Shown piece by piece: positions 1 to 9,850 of a DNA stretch of 64,000 nucleotides. Position 1 is the stretch's first letter; every line of letters begins with the position of its first letter. The stretch is taken from NCBI GenBank assembly GCA_012064415.1, contig SSNU01000013.1, positions 1 to 64,000 of the forward strand. The letters run 5' to 3'. The position numbers and the translations under genes are program-made. The stretch comes from Gyrodactylus bullatarudis. Its lineage: Eukaryota; Platyhelminthes; Monogenea; Gyrodactylidea; Gyrodactylidae. The notes below the pieces were generated by a model. It ran no database searches. It was not told the DNA's origin and saw only the letters and a program-made list of their open reading frames with translations.

Positions 1-1504
1 CCTCCTTGTATTTGATGCCATCTATCCTGGAGGCAACTCTAGAATTTTCGTTGTGAACGGCAAAGATATAGTACAGAGGCTCACGATCAGTCTGAATAGT
101 AAATTTCATGTCAATAAGGAACCTGTAAAACTTCCGTACACCATACACCACTGCAAGTGCTTCACGTTCAATATTGGAGTATCTCTTCTGCCATATCCGA
201 CCACTTCTTTCATTTCTGAATCATAGGACAATACAGCACTATCCTACTTCCGGATGCGGTTTTGGCATGCTGTTAGGATGGATTTGGTGTTACTCCGATG
301 CCTGGGTGTCCACTTCTATTCCACGTCCTTCAGTGAGCAGCTTGAATATGCCCAACATTTTCTCTGAGTACTGAAAATCCGTAATCCTGAAATGCTCTTA
401 GCAGACTTCGCAACTCTGTCTTGCCCTTAGAATCCGCTATGCTTTGCACTTTGTCTACATGAATCAGGCTAAGTTGATTTAGTTTTCATTGATCAGGAAT
501 CCCACGAAACTTATCTGCTGCTTCTTGTACTGCAATTTTGGTTGATTCACAGTGAAATTCCTCTCCTTGAATCTAGTCATAACCTCATTGAGCGTTTGGG
601 CATCAACACCACCAATGAGGATGTCATTTTGGAACACCGCCACTTTAGGAATATCACCAAGCATCCTAGCCTCTTGAAATATGCTTCAGGCTGCCAATAG
701 TATAAATTGCAATCTGGTGAAGTAGTCTTTATGGGTTGTGATCCAAGTTAAATATTGTGAGCTTTTCGATCTTCTTCAGTATGCCTTTGGTCTCCCAATT
801 GCTCAAAATCTCTCCAGCCTTTTCCTGTAGAGCCACTGGTACCCGTCGATAAAGGAAGAACAACTTGCTATTATCAATCAGCCTTTACAACTGAATCTTA
901 GCTGTGAATTCATTGTTCTCCAATGCAACCGTGCTTACAGCATAGTCTAACTCCAACCTTTGATAGGTTTTCCTGTTGATTATGTTCTTGTTCGTTCTCA
1001 CAACAGCAAATGAAACCGTCAATTTACGCCCTTTGTATCCATTTTCCAGGTACGGTACAACTCCTTTCACCACACAACTACTGCCAACAAATTTTTTCAG
1101 TCTCCTTAGTTCACCACTTGAGAGTAACTTCAGTCTTTTTGTCACATTATTACTGCACTGATCACATTCACCTCACTTCCTCCATCAGCGGGAAGATTTT
1201 CAAGACCATATATGAGTTGATTCTCAACACATAACTCGGGTAGTTCGGCTTTCGCAGCAGCCTTTCCTAACTTCATAAAATACTCCTCCAGGGGTAGGTC
1301 ATTCTGCTCAATATCCTGGAATTCTATTCTAGCCGCCCTTACAAAGCCTTTCGGTTTTATGATATTACGAATATATCCTTTAAAATAATTCCATTCCTTC
1401 TTTAACAACTCTCGTGACGTTTTGAAGATTCTCAAGATGAATGCCATCGATTTTGAATCACAATGCGCAACAAACTTCGTGAGCTTCACCTGATCCGTGA
1501 TCAC
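1..1504 (-). mobile_element. Gypsy-type LTR retrotransposon, degenerate copy 1 (gag to RNase H part)
   Basis: Read on the minus strand, this is the older of two related Gypsy copies. From high to low coordinates it shows a capsid-like gag segment (1142-1504), a protease segment with ADGGSEVNVIS, a protease-RT linker (885-1145), an RT fragment with the catalytic FQNDIL in place of FQDDIL (479-664), and an RNase H portion that runs off the left edge. Many stops and frame changes separate the pieces. Compared with copy 2 at 7266-9110, a stretch of over 100 codons carrying the CCHC zinc knuckle is missing between the gag text GLEN and the protease text ADGGS. The copy is interrupted at 1504 by a hAT element and resumes at 3404. 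It is not functional. Confidence 0.85.
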
Positions 1505-1913
1505 TAGGGCCTCAAAAAGTCATAAAAAGTATACTTTTTTCTAACGGACTGTTTTTCCTAAGGATTACGAAAATGTAATCAAAATTAATTTTTCGTGATC
1601 CAGATCAAAGTTATAAGGTCATAAATTTGCATATATCACTTTTTAAGCCATAAAAATTTACGGACATTTTTTTTGGGTCATAAAGTTGAATTTCTAAAGA
1701 CCATCGTTAATATAATCAAAAACGGAAAATTCAACAACGAAAATAGCATGCTTGAATCCTATTGGTTGAATAAGTCCCCTGTGCAACAGATTCAATGTGT
1801 GTAGCTATCATGTATCTTGTATAGCTCAGAATGTATATAAAATTTCGACCAATCAAATCGATTCTTTCTATTACGTAATTCCTAAATCTCCTACGCCATC
1901 ACACTAAATCAAA

Positions 1914-3090
1914 ATGCCTAAACAAAGGATGATTACTTCCCACAAAGCTCTTAAATACAAAAAGATGTTCCCTGATGAATTTATCCGATATTGGAATTTT
2001 ATTCTGCAAATTTTGTAATTAATCAGTTAAGTGTGAAAAGCAGTTTTTAGTGGATCAACATCGTAACTCTAAAAAACATCAGTCTTTTATTCAAGATGAA
2101 ATCAAACGAGGGGTAGAGTCTGAAGAGACCCGGCGAAATATAACGTTTATCACTATAATATACGTCTGTCTTCTCTAACCTTCCTTATGAGTTTAGAACC
2201 AAACGAAAACGAGAAAGACACGAATCGCAAACTTTTATAAACTTTGAAAATTTATCTGCTCACCGTCATCTCCTTGAATGGCTGACGAAAATCGGACTAC
2301 CTGTTTGGATACTAAATCATCAGGCAACGAAAGATTTTTTTTCAACTTGTTTCAACTTCAATCTACTCTTTCACGAAACTTATCGAAGTCTTATAAAAAA
2401 ATCCACGACGAAAAAAAACTCCGAATCAAGAATATCATCAAGGAACAGCCTGCCTTTTCAATGGTTGATGAATCCGAAATTAATGGGAATAAATACACGA
2501 ATATACTTGGAGGGACCCTTGCCGACCCCACAACGACCTTCATGTTACGATCAATTCGCATGTCATCTTCTCCAAATACATCGACTCTCGTTCAAATTAT
2601 CATTGAAACAGTAGAGGATTATTAAATTCAACGAGATAACTTGAATTTGTTGTTAACTAACGCTGCTAGATATAATACATCAGCCACCAATCATCTTCGC
2701 TGCATATATCCTAAAATTCATCATGTGACTTGTACTGCACATTTATTGCATAATTGTGCTATGAAAATCAAGGAAGCCTACCCAAATATGAACAGCCTCA
2801 TAGCCAGTGTGAAGTCCCTCGTTGTGAAAAATAGACATCATCAAGCTGCATTTGATTCTATAGGACAGCCGCCAACCCCTATTTTTACCCGAAGGGGATC
2901 TTGGCTTATGGCAAGTGAATATTAAATCAACAATTTGGTGAATGTGAAGACAATTGTCACTAACATTAAAACCAAAAGCGAAACTCATAGGAAAGCTTTA
3001 GCAGCAGTGAATGAAGATAACCTAGTAAAAGATTTGACTGAAATAAAATCTTGTTATTCAATCATTCCAGATTTGATAAAATGATTAGAG
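1914..3090 (+). pseudogene. hAT transposase remnant, BED-finger start and DDE-region pieces
   Basis: Pieces in three plus-strand frames follow one another in the order of a CGGBP1-like hAT transposase. They are a start (MPKQRMITSH, 1914), a BED-like FCKFC with a later HRNSKKH zinc pattern (about 2000-2080), a segment HLLEWLTKIGLPVW near 2270, a segment ESEINGNKYTNILGGTLADP near 2470-2525, and HVTCTAHLLHNCAMKIKEAYP (about 2720-2780) followed by a TRRGSW motif near 2885. Frame changes and stops (for example TAA at 2623 and 2923) make it inactive. The family match is from recognised motif order, not a database search. Confidence 0.75.
2109..2206 (+). repeat. FB-1 foldback family, single arm inside the hAT element
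   Basis: This stretch matches one arm of the foldback element at 28521-28773. Shared blocks include GGGGTAGAGTCTGAAGAGAC, the GGCGAAAT block, CGTTTATCACT and the end CTCTAACCTTCC plus GAGTTTAGAA. It lies within the hAT transposase remnant, so it was probably a secondary insertion that later lost its second arm, or the hAT element captured it. Confidence 0.6.
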
Positions 3091-3403
3091 GCTAAAAATT
3101 TTACCCTATAAAGTGTCTACGAAGAGTTAAGAAGTCTGGAATTCGGAAGTGATCCGATAAAACTCAAAAAATATTTGAATAAGAGACCGGATGAGAATGA
3201 AATAAATAAAATTGTCAATTTTCAATCTACTGATATCGATCCGCTTCGAATATCATATCATGTTATATAATAATAATAATTTTTAATAAAATTTTACGCA
3301 ACTACTTTTAAGTAATACTCATCATAAAATATGACCTAAAAATCCAAAATCCCATTTTTAAGTTATTTTTTTCTATTTTAACGTTATATTTTTTGAGGCC
3401 CTA

Positions 3404-3506
3404 GTGATCACACCTTTCTCCGCCAAATACATTTCTGTCGTAAGCATAAAGGCATGGAACTCTTCTACATCCATTGGAATACTGAAAAATTACTCCAGTG
3501 TCGCCA
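3404..3506 (-). pseudogene. Gypsy copy 1, gag amino-terminal part beyond the hAT insertion
   Basis: After the second GTGATCAC duplication the minus strand resumes the gag frame broken at 1504. The text EEFHAFMLTTEMYLAEKG aligns with DFQAFMFSVEMLMESKKV at the gag start of copy 2. A likely start codon lies at 3506 (MATLE), followed at once by an in-frame TAA before the conserved IPMDVEEF block. Confidence 0.75.
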
Positions 3507-4157
3507 TGATAAATTGATACTAAGAATGTAAGACCAGTTGCAAATTCAAAATCTGATTTCATGTACATTTTTTGCTTAAATTAAATGTTTTACCGGGGAT
3601 CTAAAATTTTATATTATCATTGGTTAAGGATAATTATCCAACGAATTAAATTTAACTATTGAGAATTTCTGCTGTCTGATTGGTCATCTTTCGAATATTG
3701 GTTTGGACCATTTTGCTTATAATTTTCTCTAGCTTTGGAGAGTACAGGGAAGTTTGAATAAGTTTGAGCAGTTAGTGTTTACCTATTAGTTAGGATTCTG
3801 ATAAAATTAAGTTTTGAAATTCGGATAGATGTTTTTTAACATTGGTTTTGAGCTGGGTCACCGATGTCATGAGGTTTAAAGTAAAAAAGATGCCAGGGTT
3901 TTTACTCACAAATAAGGCCTTTATTTCGGGCATACTCATCAGTGTGATACATGCCAATATATTTAGAATATAATTATTGGTTGGAATTGTTCTTAAAATT
4001 CGATTGGGTCATACCTGTATGCAACATTATTTAGTAAAATTGGTCTTTTGGATGTGTTATTGTTATGGAGCTAATTAATCATACAGAATAGAATTATAAC
4101 GAAAAATTTTAAATGGTGTTAATTAAGGGGTCATAATGAAAATTATTGTGTTGCTGG
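3507..4157. other. Gene-free stretch left of the Penelope-like fragment
   Basis: No open frame or recognised domain. On the minus strand this lies directly downstream of the inverted Penelope-like 3' end (4158-4303), so at least its right part is probably untranslated 3' sequence of that element. It includes the hammerhead-like motif at 3906-3947. The 5' LTR of Gypsy copy 1 should also start somewhere here, but I could not delimit it. Confidence 0.5.
3906..3947 (-). ncRNA. Hammerhead-ribozyme-like motif (HHR-1) beside Penelope-like element 1
   Basis: On the minus strand the order is TCACA, CTGATGA, eight bases (GTATGCCC), GAAA, a short hairpin (A/TAA paired with TTAT around AGGCC), one U, then TGTGA. 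Both core boxes CUGAUGA and GAAA are intact, helix I is five perfect pairs (TCACA with TGTGA), helix III is four pairs, and the cleavage position would follow AUU. Helix II is not convincing beyond G-C, which weakens an activity claim. It lies downstream of the inverted Penelope-like 3' end, where hammerheads are known in this element class. Confidence 0.5.
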
Positions 4158-4303
4158 GAAGAACTCTGTGATCCGTTTGCTCGTCTCGGCCTCTTCTTTT
4201 CTTTTCTTTTTGGGTGGGGGCTGGGACAATTGTTTCTGCTCTTTTGATTTTGGGAGTTTCAGGGGGTTAACATGATTTTTCTGTATGCATAGATTTGGCT
4301 TTT
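4158..4303 (-). repeat. Left 146-bp inverted arm of Penelope-like element 1
   Basis: Reverse complement of 5043-5188 with only about one mismatch noticed. It corresponds to the C-terminal coding end of the element in minus orientation and is followed on that strand by the hammerhead-like motif at 3906-3947. Confidence 0.85.
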
Positions 4304-4344
4304 GTTGATTGATGAGATATGCTTCAGCAGCTTTTAAACTATAA

Positions 4345-5042
4345 ATGCAGTTTCCTGATGGTTTATATATTACTTCAAAGTTTTGGGGGAAACTTCGGCA
4401 TTACAGTTTTTGGCTGGTCGAAATGCTCACCCCAATAAAGACAACCCTATGCAAACTTTTCCTTTTAGACACCTTTGAATTCATCGAGAAAATGAAAGAA
4501 GCCAACTTAAATGATCAAATCATGATGTCATTCGAAGTTGTATCACTTTTCATGAACGTTCCATTGGAAGAGACCATTGAATTTGTCGTCAATTTTGTAA
4601 AGAATAACCAGTCAATGTTCAAGCTGGCCTCAAACTGGGTGAGAAAGTTACTAACTTTATGTTGTAAAAATGTCGTGTTTAGCTTCAATGACCACATGTA
4701 CATCCAGAAGGATGGGGTTGCAATGGGCTCACCTCTTGGACCACTATTGGCTGACATTTTCTTGGCAAAATAGGAGATGACATCATTGAAACCGACAATC
4801 GACAAGTTAAATCTCTATTTCAGATACATGGACGTCACATTTATAACAATGAACAAAAATGACAATCCAGAAGAATTTCTCTGTACCTTCAATCAGGCCC
4901 ATGAGAAGATAGAATTTACGATGGAAAAGGAGAACGAAAATAGCCTGCCATTTTTGGATGTTAAACTCATGAGAAACGAGGATGGAACGATAAAGCGAGA
5001 AATCCATGGAAAAAACACGTTCACTCGTAAAATGCTAAACTA
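4345..5042 (+). pseudogene. Penelope-like reverse transcriptase fragment
   Basis: Two adjoining frames show the RT motifs of Penelope-like elements: SFEVVSLFMNVPLEETIEF, then KDGVAMGSPLGPLLADIF, then a TAG at 4771, then the palm motif as YMDVTF where active copies have YVDDTF, then SLPFLDVKL. The replaced second aspartate and the stop make it inactive. The amino-terminal part of the RT and the region after FLDVKL are missing. The second copy in this window (39437-40279) keeps YVDDTF. Confidence 0.85.
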
Positions 5043-5188
5043 AAAAGCCAAATCTATGCATACAGAAAAATCATGTTAACCCCCTGAAACTCCCAAAACC
5101 AAAAGAGCAGAAACAATTGTCCCAGCCCCCACCCAAAAAGAAAAGAAAAGAAGAGGCCGAGACGAGCAAACGGATCACAGAGTTCTTC
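5043..5188 (+). repeat. Right 146-bp arm of Penelope-like element 1 (coding C-terminal tail)
   Basis: In frame +1 this arm reads KPNLCIQKNHVNPLKLPKPK, then a proline/lysine-rich stretch with PPPKKKRKEEAETSK and ITEF. KPNLC.QKN is also found at the end of Penelope-like element 2 (KPNLCVQKN), which identifies the arm as the element's C-terminus. Confidence 0.75.
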
Positions 5189-5194
5189 TTCTTT

Positions 5195-5574
5195 TGAACA
5201 CCGCATGAGACTAGTGAATAAGAATGTTTTTATTAAATTTATTTCTTGGTATCGCTTATATCAATTAAGTCTTTTGCTAGATCTTCTAAATTAACCCTGT
5301 TCCAGATATTGTTCTCAGTAAGGTTAATGTTGGTTAGCAGAAAACTGAGAATACGTGTCTAGTGACTAATCTAATTTTAAATGATTTATCAAACTTCGAA
5401 TGTTAAGGTTTCTGATAAATTTGGAACGATCAGCTACAGCTTATAACATGTGTATTCAAAATGTGCATTATGTAACATATTAAAACAACATTTGGATGTA
5501 ATTTACAAGGTAGTTTTAGTGTGCATAAGCACCAATTCAAATATAAGAAATATTGTTAATGCAAATATAAATCA
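5195..5574 (-). repeat. Probable 3' LTR of Gypsy copy 2
   Basis: On the minus strand the segment starts with TG directly after a purine run, is 380 bp long, ends ...GGTGTTCA, and carries AATAAA-type signals near its end (around 5228-5245). These are the features of a 3' LTR. No matching 5' LTR was found beyond gag, so the call rests on position and end sequence only. Confidence 0.5.
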
Positions 5575-5592
5575 TCCCTCCCTTCATTCTTT
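5575..5592 (-). other. Polypurine tract of Gypsy copy 2
   Basis: Minus-strand AAAGAATGAAGGGAGGGA lies immediately upstream of the TG that starts the probable LTR. This is the position where plus-strand DNA synthesis of an LTR element is primed. Confidence 0.5.
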
Positions 5593-5808
5593 GGACGTTA
5601 TCAGTCTTTGAATCTCTTTTCTGTCCCTTGATCCTCTTCTCAGGGTCGGTGCTGGTTTACACATCACAGGTAGTCATCTCAATCTCATCAGGGTCATCAG
5701 TTTCCCGTTCCTCTACGTGCGGATCGGGCTCCTCAGGAAGTGGGGTCACATCAGCCTTGTGCACCAGTCTACCGTTCTCATCGATCACCGTGCTCTTTGA
5801 GTTGTCGG

Positions 5809-7272
5809 TTACTGTCCTTGGGTCTGACCAGCCTTCTCGACATATACCAGCGCCTTCGTCTCACGCCTGTCGCCCAATATAGCCGTTTCCAATTTGGTTC
5901 TGGGTTTGTACGAGAATAGCTTGTGGCTAGGGGTCCGGCCATCGCTGTCCGGCTGATTGTTTCTGTCATCAAGGAATTCTGCAACCATCTCGTCAATGGG
6001 ACCCTTATTTTTGTTAAGGAACATCTTGGAGTCCCGTATGGCTACTTCAGCCCTGCCGTTGGACTGATGGTGTCCCGCAGGTGTGGTTATCAATTCTGTA
6101 CCAAAGCTTTTGAGAAATCTGCGCGTGCAGTCAGCAACGAAGTTTTTTCCATCGTCTGCCACCAGCATTTTGGGAGCACCAAACATGTTGAAGATTTGCC
6201 GAAGGACCTCCACCAAACATTCCGAGGACATATGCTTCAGATTTTTGATCACACAATACTTGGAAAACGCGTCTACCAGTATTAACCACTGCTTGCTATC
6301 TTTGTAAGCTACATCAGCATGTACCCGTTGCATGCATTCCTCGGTTTCCTCCCAATGGCTTAATCTTGCATTAACACGATGTCTCCTATTCTTCTGGCAG
6401 ATCAAGCACCTTCTGACAAATTTCCCAACATCATCGAACATTTTCGGCCACCAACACATCGTCTTAGCACGTTCATACATTCTGGCCTCAAACGGGTGGC
6501 CCCCATGCAGTCTCTCGAGTGTTTTTAACCTCATTCCCTCCGGGACCACGATTCTACCACCTCTGTAGACAATTCTGTCATCCACCTCAAGTTCATCCTT
6601 GAGCTTCTCATACTTTTCCATTCCCTTGGACCGACTCCTCCAGCCGTTCGAGATCACTTGTATTAGCTCCTTGTACTCATCATCTTCATGTTCCCTGATC
6701 CTCTCACATAGACCTTCCACCTCATTTAAGTCCTCAATCGTGTTGACCACTGGGTATACCTTGAAATCGTCTATTTTGTCAGTCTCATCCACCAAGCCAA
6801 CTCTTGAAAACACGTCCGGCAACGCCATCAGAGGTCCTTCCCGATACTTGATGTCAAAGTTGAACATGGACAGCCATTGCCTCCATCCGTCCAGTCTCGA
6901 TGAGATTCTCCTGTTTTCAGTGTCTTCCACGAAGATGTGCTGCAGGGGACCATAGTCAGTTTGGATTATGAACCTTCTGCCGATCAAGTAACGATAGAAC
7001 TTCCTTACTCCGTATACAATGGCCAAATCTTCCCGTTCAATGTTGGAGTACCTTCGTTCAGCATCTTTGAGCAACCTGCTGCCGTAGGCCACAACCTCCT
7101 TCATCTCCATATCATACAACAATACAGCACCCACTCCATCGCCTGATGCATCCGTACTAAGGACAAGGTCTCGCTTTTGCTCATATGGCTTCAGGATGTC
7201 CCTGATATGCTGGTTGCGATGTCCTTTAGAACCTCCTTGACACAACTGGTGTGCTCGCCCGTCCATTACCAT
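5809..7272 (-). pseudogene. Gypsy copy 2 RNase H and integrase reading frame
   Basis: A 487-codon open frame. The RNase H start motif STDASGDGVGAVL and TDYGPLQHIF lie near its beginning. The integrase HHCC zinc module follows (HGGHPFEARMYERAK, then CLICQK). The catalytic D,D-35-E triad is visible as VDAFSKY, VADDGKNF and NGRAEVAIR. Its listed start is not a true start: the sequence should be joined to the RT frame, but a stop at 7266-7268 and a frame change between about 7195 and 7266 separate them. The C-terminus ends without a chromodomain that I can see. Confidence 0.85.
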
Positions 7273-9110
7273 GGTATCTCATTCTTTAACAACCGAAAAA
7301 CTTTCGCCAGCTTAATTGAGTAGTTTTTGCAGAAGATACCATAATGCTGATACGCTCCAAGAAGACTTCTCAGTTCAGTTTTGTTGGTTGGCTTCGCCAG
7401 TTTCATCAGCTCCGACATCCTCTCGTCATTTGGTTGGAGCCCACGTTCGTTTATGACAAACCCCATGAATTTTATTTGTGCCATCTTGTACTGCAGCTTA
7501 GGCGGGTTTACACTGAAGTTGCGATCCTTCAATCTTCTCATTACTTCACAGTAGGTTCTGTCGTGTTCGCTTTCGTTGCAGCCACCAATCAGGATGTCAT
7601 CCTGGAACACTGCCACCTTTGGGATGTCTCCGAGCATGCGGGTCATAGCCTCCTGAAAAATGCTGGGGGCAACCGAAAGTCCAAATTGAAGTCTAGTGAA
7701 CACATAGTACCCAAGATGCGTCGACATACACGTAAGGTACTGGGAGTCCTCATGTAACTTGATTTGATGATACGCATTGGATAAATCAACCACGGAAAAC
7801 ACTCTGCATTCCGCCACCTTCGTCAGTAGTTCCTCTAATCTGGGGGTGGGGTCAATAAACTTATTAGCCGTCCGGTTGTAACCGCTGGTGAGCCTCAATT
7901 CGCCATTCTTCTTATGAGCTATCGATAGCGGGGCCACCATTCTAGGGTTTTCCACTCTCTTTATGATTCCTTTCTTCTCCCAGTCAACTAGAATCTCTTC
8001 TACTTTGGCTTGTAGGGCAACCGGAACCGGCCGATGGTGGAAAATCATCTTGCTTTCATCAAGGGGATGCTTCAGCTGAATGCGCGCCACAAACTCATCT
8101 CCCATGATGCTGATGCTGTTTACTGCGTAATTGAGTTGCAGCCGCTGACATGTTTCTCTATTCAGGATGTTCTGGTTGGTGTTGACCACAGCAAAGGACA
8201 TCGATAGTGGTTTGTTTTTAAAATGTACCAGTTGATCGACTCCTGTGACCTTGCTCGACTCTCCATTGAAAGAGGTTAATGCTACTAGACCACCTTCAAT
8301 TACCACCCTGAGCTGCTTTCTCCTGACAAAGTCTGCACTAATTACGTTGATTTGGCTGCCCCCATCAGCTAGGAATTGAAGACTTTCGCCACATATCTCA
8401 AGCTTGACAAATTTGAGAGAGCACACAGGGGAGTACAATGAATTAAATTTTATTGAATTAATAGACACTTCTTGATCACAAGCCTGTACCACGTTTGCCC
8501 TGGCCATCCGGCATTCGCTCTGGTAATGGCCCATCTGTCGGCAGTTGTAGCATCGGACCGACTTCTTCCTGCAGAGTGGATGATTTTCATATACCTTGTA
8601 GATTTTGCAGTACAACTGTTTGCCACGGACGACATTTATCTCACCCTTTGCCTCCCCAGTGACCATGGTTTTGTTTCTGATTAGCTGCTCTTGGGCAGTT
8701 GCAATGTTTTCCAACTGGTCCAGTGTCACTGTCTTCTCCAATTCAGATAGCTTCGTTCTGATTTTATCGTTGTCCAATCCAAATATCAGTTGATTTTCCA
8801 TACAGATCTCCGGGAGTTCGGCCATTGCCGCCTCTCTTCTGAGCTTTGTGATGAATTCATCCAACGGGAGTCCATTCTGCTTAATCTTATGGAATTCAAG
8901 TCTGGTTGCTCTAATATAATTCTTTGGCTTGATTTTGTTGGCAATGCAGCCCTTGAAATCTGTCCATGTCTTGCTCTTCACCACCTCCGAGCTCTTAAAT
9001 AGTCTGAGTAGGAACGCTGCCGATTCGGTGTCACATCTTGCCACGAACTCACTAACTCTATTAGCTGCTAAAACCTTCTTGGATTCCATTAACATTTCAA
9101 CCGAGAACAT
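7266..9110 (-). pseudogene. Gypsy copy 2 gag-protease-RT reading frame
   Basis: A 614-codon open frame. A capsid-like gag comes first (FVARCDTESAAFLLRLFKS), then a CCHC zinc knuckle (CYNCRQMGHYQSEC), a retropepsin-like motif (FLADGGSQINVIS), and an RT with FGLSVAPSIFQEAM and the catalytic FQDDILIGG. The text before the first usable ATG (IPKDYDDFQAF) still resembles gag, and an upstream TGA closes the frame, so the true gag start is lost. The frame ends in a stop at the RT/RNase H junction. Confidence 0.85.
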
Positions 9111-9150
9111 GAATGCCTGGAAATCATCATAATCTTTAGGGATTGTGAAA

Positions 9151-9817
9151 ACTCAGTTTCGAAATTATATCAAATAAAACGAAAAATATATATAAAGGCT
9201 TGTACGATTAGGCTTGCTCTATCTACATCAATTGAAGTATAGAGCATAGTATTCGAGGATTTGTATATAATCATGGACTGGAATAGACTACAATAGAAAA
9301 GAATAGCACTCAATAGAACATCTATGGCACTCAGGTTTTTGGTTAATTCTTATTGGCTAACGCAGAACTCACCCCTAAATGGAATTTTTCGCTGTATCCG
9401 AAGAGAAGTGTTACCAAATTAATTAGTAAGCATCTTATAGATAATTTTACGTTCTTTCAAATGATATCAAATTCGGCTCTGAAATGTCTATGGATTAAGT
9501 CGAAAAATTGGTTTATTCAAGTCCCGATTATGAAAATTGTGCTATTTCGGTTTTACGAAAATTTTTGGAAGCAGATTCGGAATCTGCATAACATTCTACA
9601 CAAAATTCAGTTTGTCGCAAAAATTTTTCCTTGTATATTTTTGTATATATTTTGATTGCGCAGGGAGTGAATAAATCTCATGAATATTTTATTGGACTCC
9701 ATATTTGGTTAATCAACTTTTGAATTAACGTGGTTAAAAATTAGCTAATTGAATTTTGTTTTCTACCATTCTAGGGAATAAAATGCTAAAATTTATGAGA
9801 TATAAAGTGAATTTTTT
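9151..9817. other. Gene-free spacer between Gypsy copy 2 and POLR1A
   Basis: AT-rich sequence without a recognised gene, RNA or repeat. The 5' LTR expected for Gypsy copy 2 is not here: neither end of the 5195-5574 LTR recurs. Confidence 0.5.
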
Positions 9818-9823
9818 TTTATT
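9818..9823 (-). terminator. Poly(A) signal of POLR1A
   Basis: Minus-strand AATAAA, 27 bases after the POLR1A stop codon, followed by an A-rich run. Confidence 0.6.
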
Positions 9824-9850
9824 CTTGAAAAAAATATTAACTCTTTTCGT

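Larger units (their letters stand above)
1505..3403 (+). mobile_element. hAT transposon (CGGBP1-like transposase family), inserted in Gypsy copy 1
   Basis: The ends are inverted repeats, TAGGGCCTCAAAAA at 1505 and its complement ending at 3403. They are flanked by an identical 8-bp duplication GTGATCAC (1497-1504 and 3404-3411), the length expected for hAT elements. Joining the flanks restores a continuous Gypsy gag reading frame, which independently confirms the boundaries. The interior carries a broken transposase of the CGGBP1-like hAT type. A solo piece of a separate foldback repeat sits at 2109-2206. The 8-bp target is itself a palindrome. Confidence 0.9.
4158..5188 (+). mobile_element. 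Penelope-like element 1, foldback arrangement
   Basis: A partial Penelope-like retroelement: an RT fragment (4345-5042) enclosed by near-perfect 146-bp inverted arms (4158-4303 and 5043-5188). The right arm, read in the plus frame from KPNLCIQKN to ITEF, is the extreme C-terminus of the element protein and contains a basic PKKKRK nuclear-localisation-like stretch. The left arm is an inverted copy of the same end. Between the RT fragment and the right arm the rest of the protein, including the GIY-YIG endonuclease core, has been deleted. The right arm runs almost into the putative LTR of Gypsy copy 2 at 5195. Confidence 0.8.
5195..9150 (-). mobile_element. Gypsy-type LTR retrotransposon copy 2, 5'-truncated
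   Basis: The minus-strand order is gag, protease, RT, RNase H, integrase, polypurine tract, 3' LTR. It is far better preserved than copy 1 but has an in-frame stop and a frame change at the RT/RNase H border and lacks a recognisable gag start and 5' LTR. Its 3' LTR lies a few bases from the right arm of Penelope-like element 1, suggesting insertion into or next to that element. It therefore looks immobile on its own. Confidence 0.85.

Noticed and set aside
5923..6285. Plus-strand open frames across the Gypsy pol region
   Set aside because: Shadows of the minus-strand integrase frame.
9353..9655. 100-codon open frame right of Gypsy copy 2
   Set aside because: No recognisable domain; composition matches translated AT-rich spacer.
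9151..9660. 5' LTR of Gypsy copy 2
   Set aside because: Neither end of the 5195-5574 segment recurs here, and no primer-binding site was seen.
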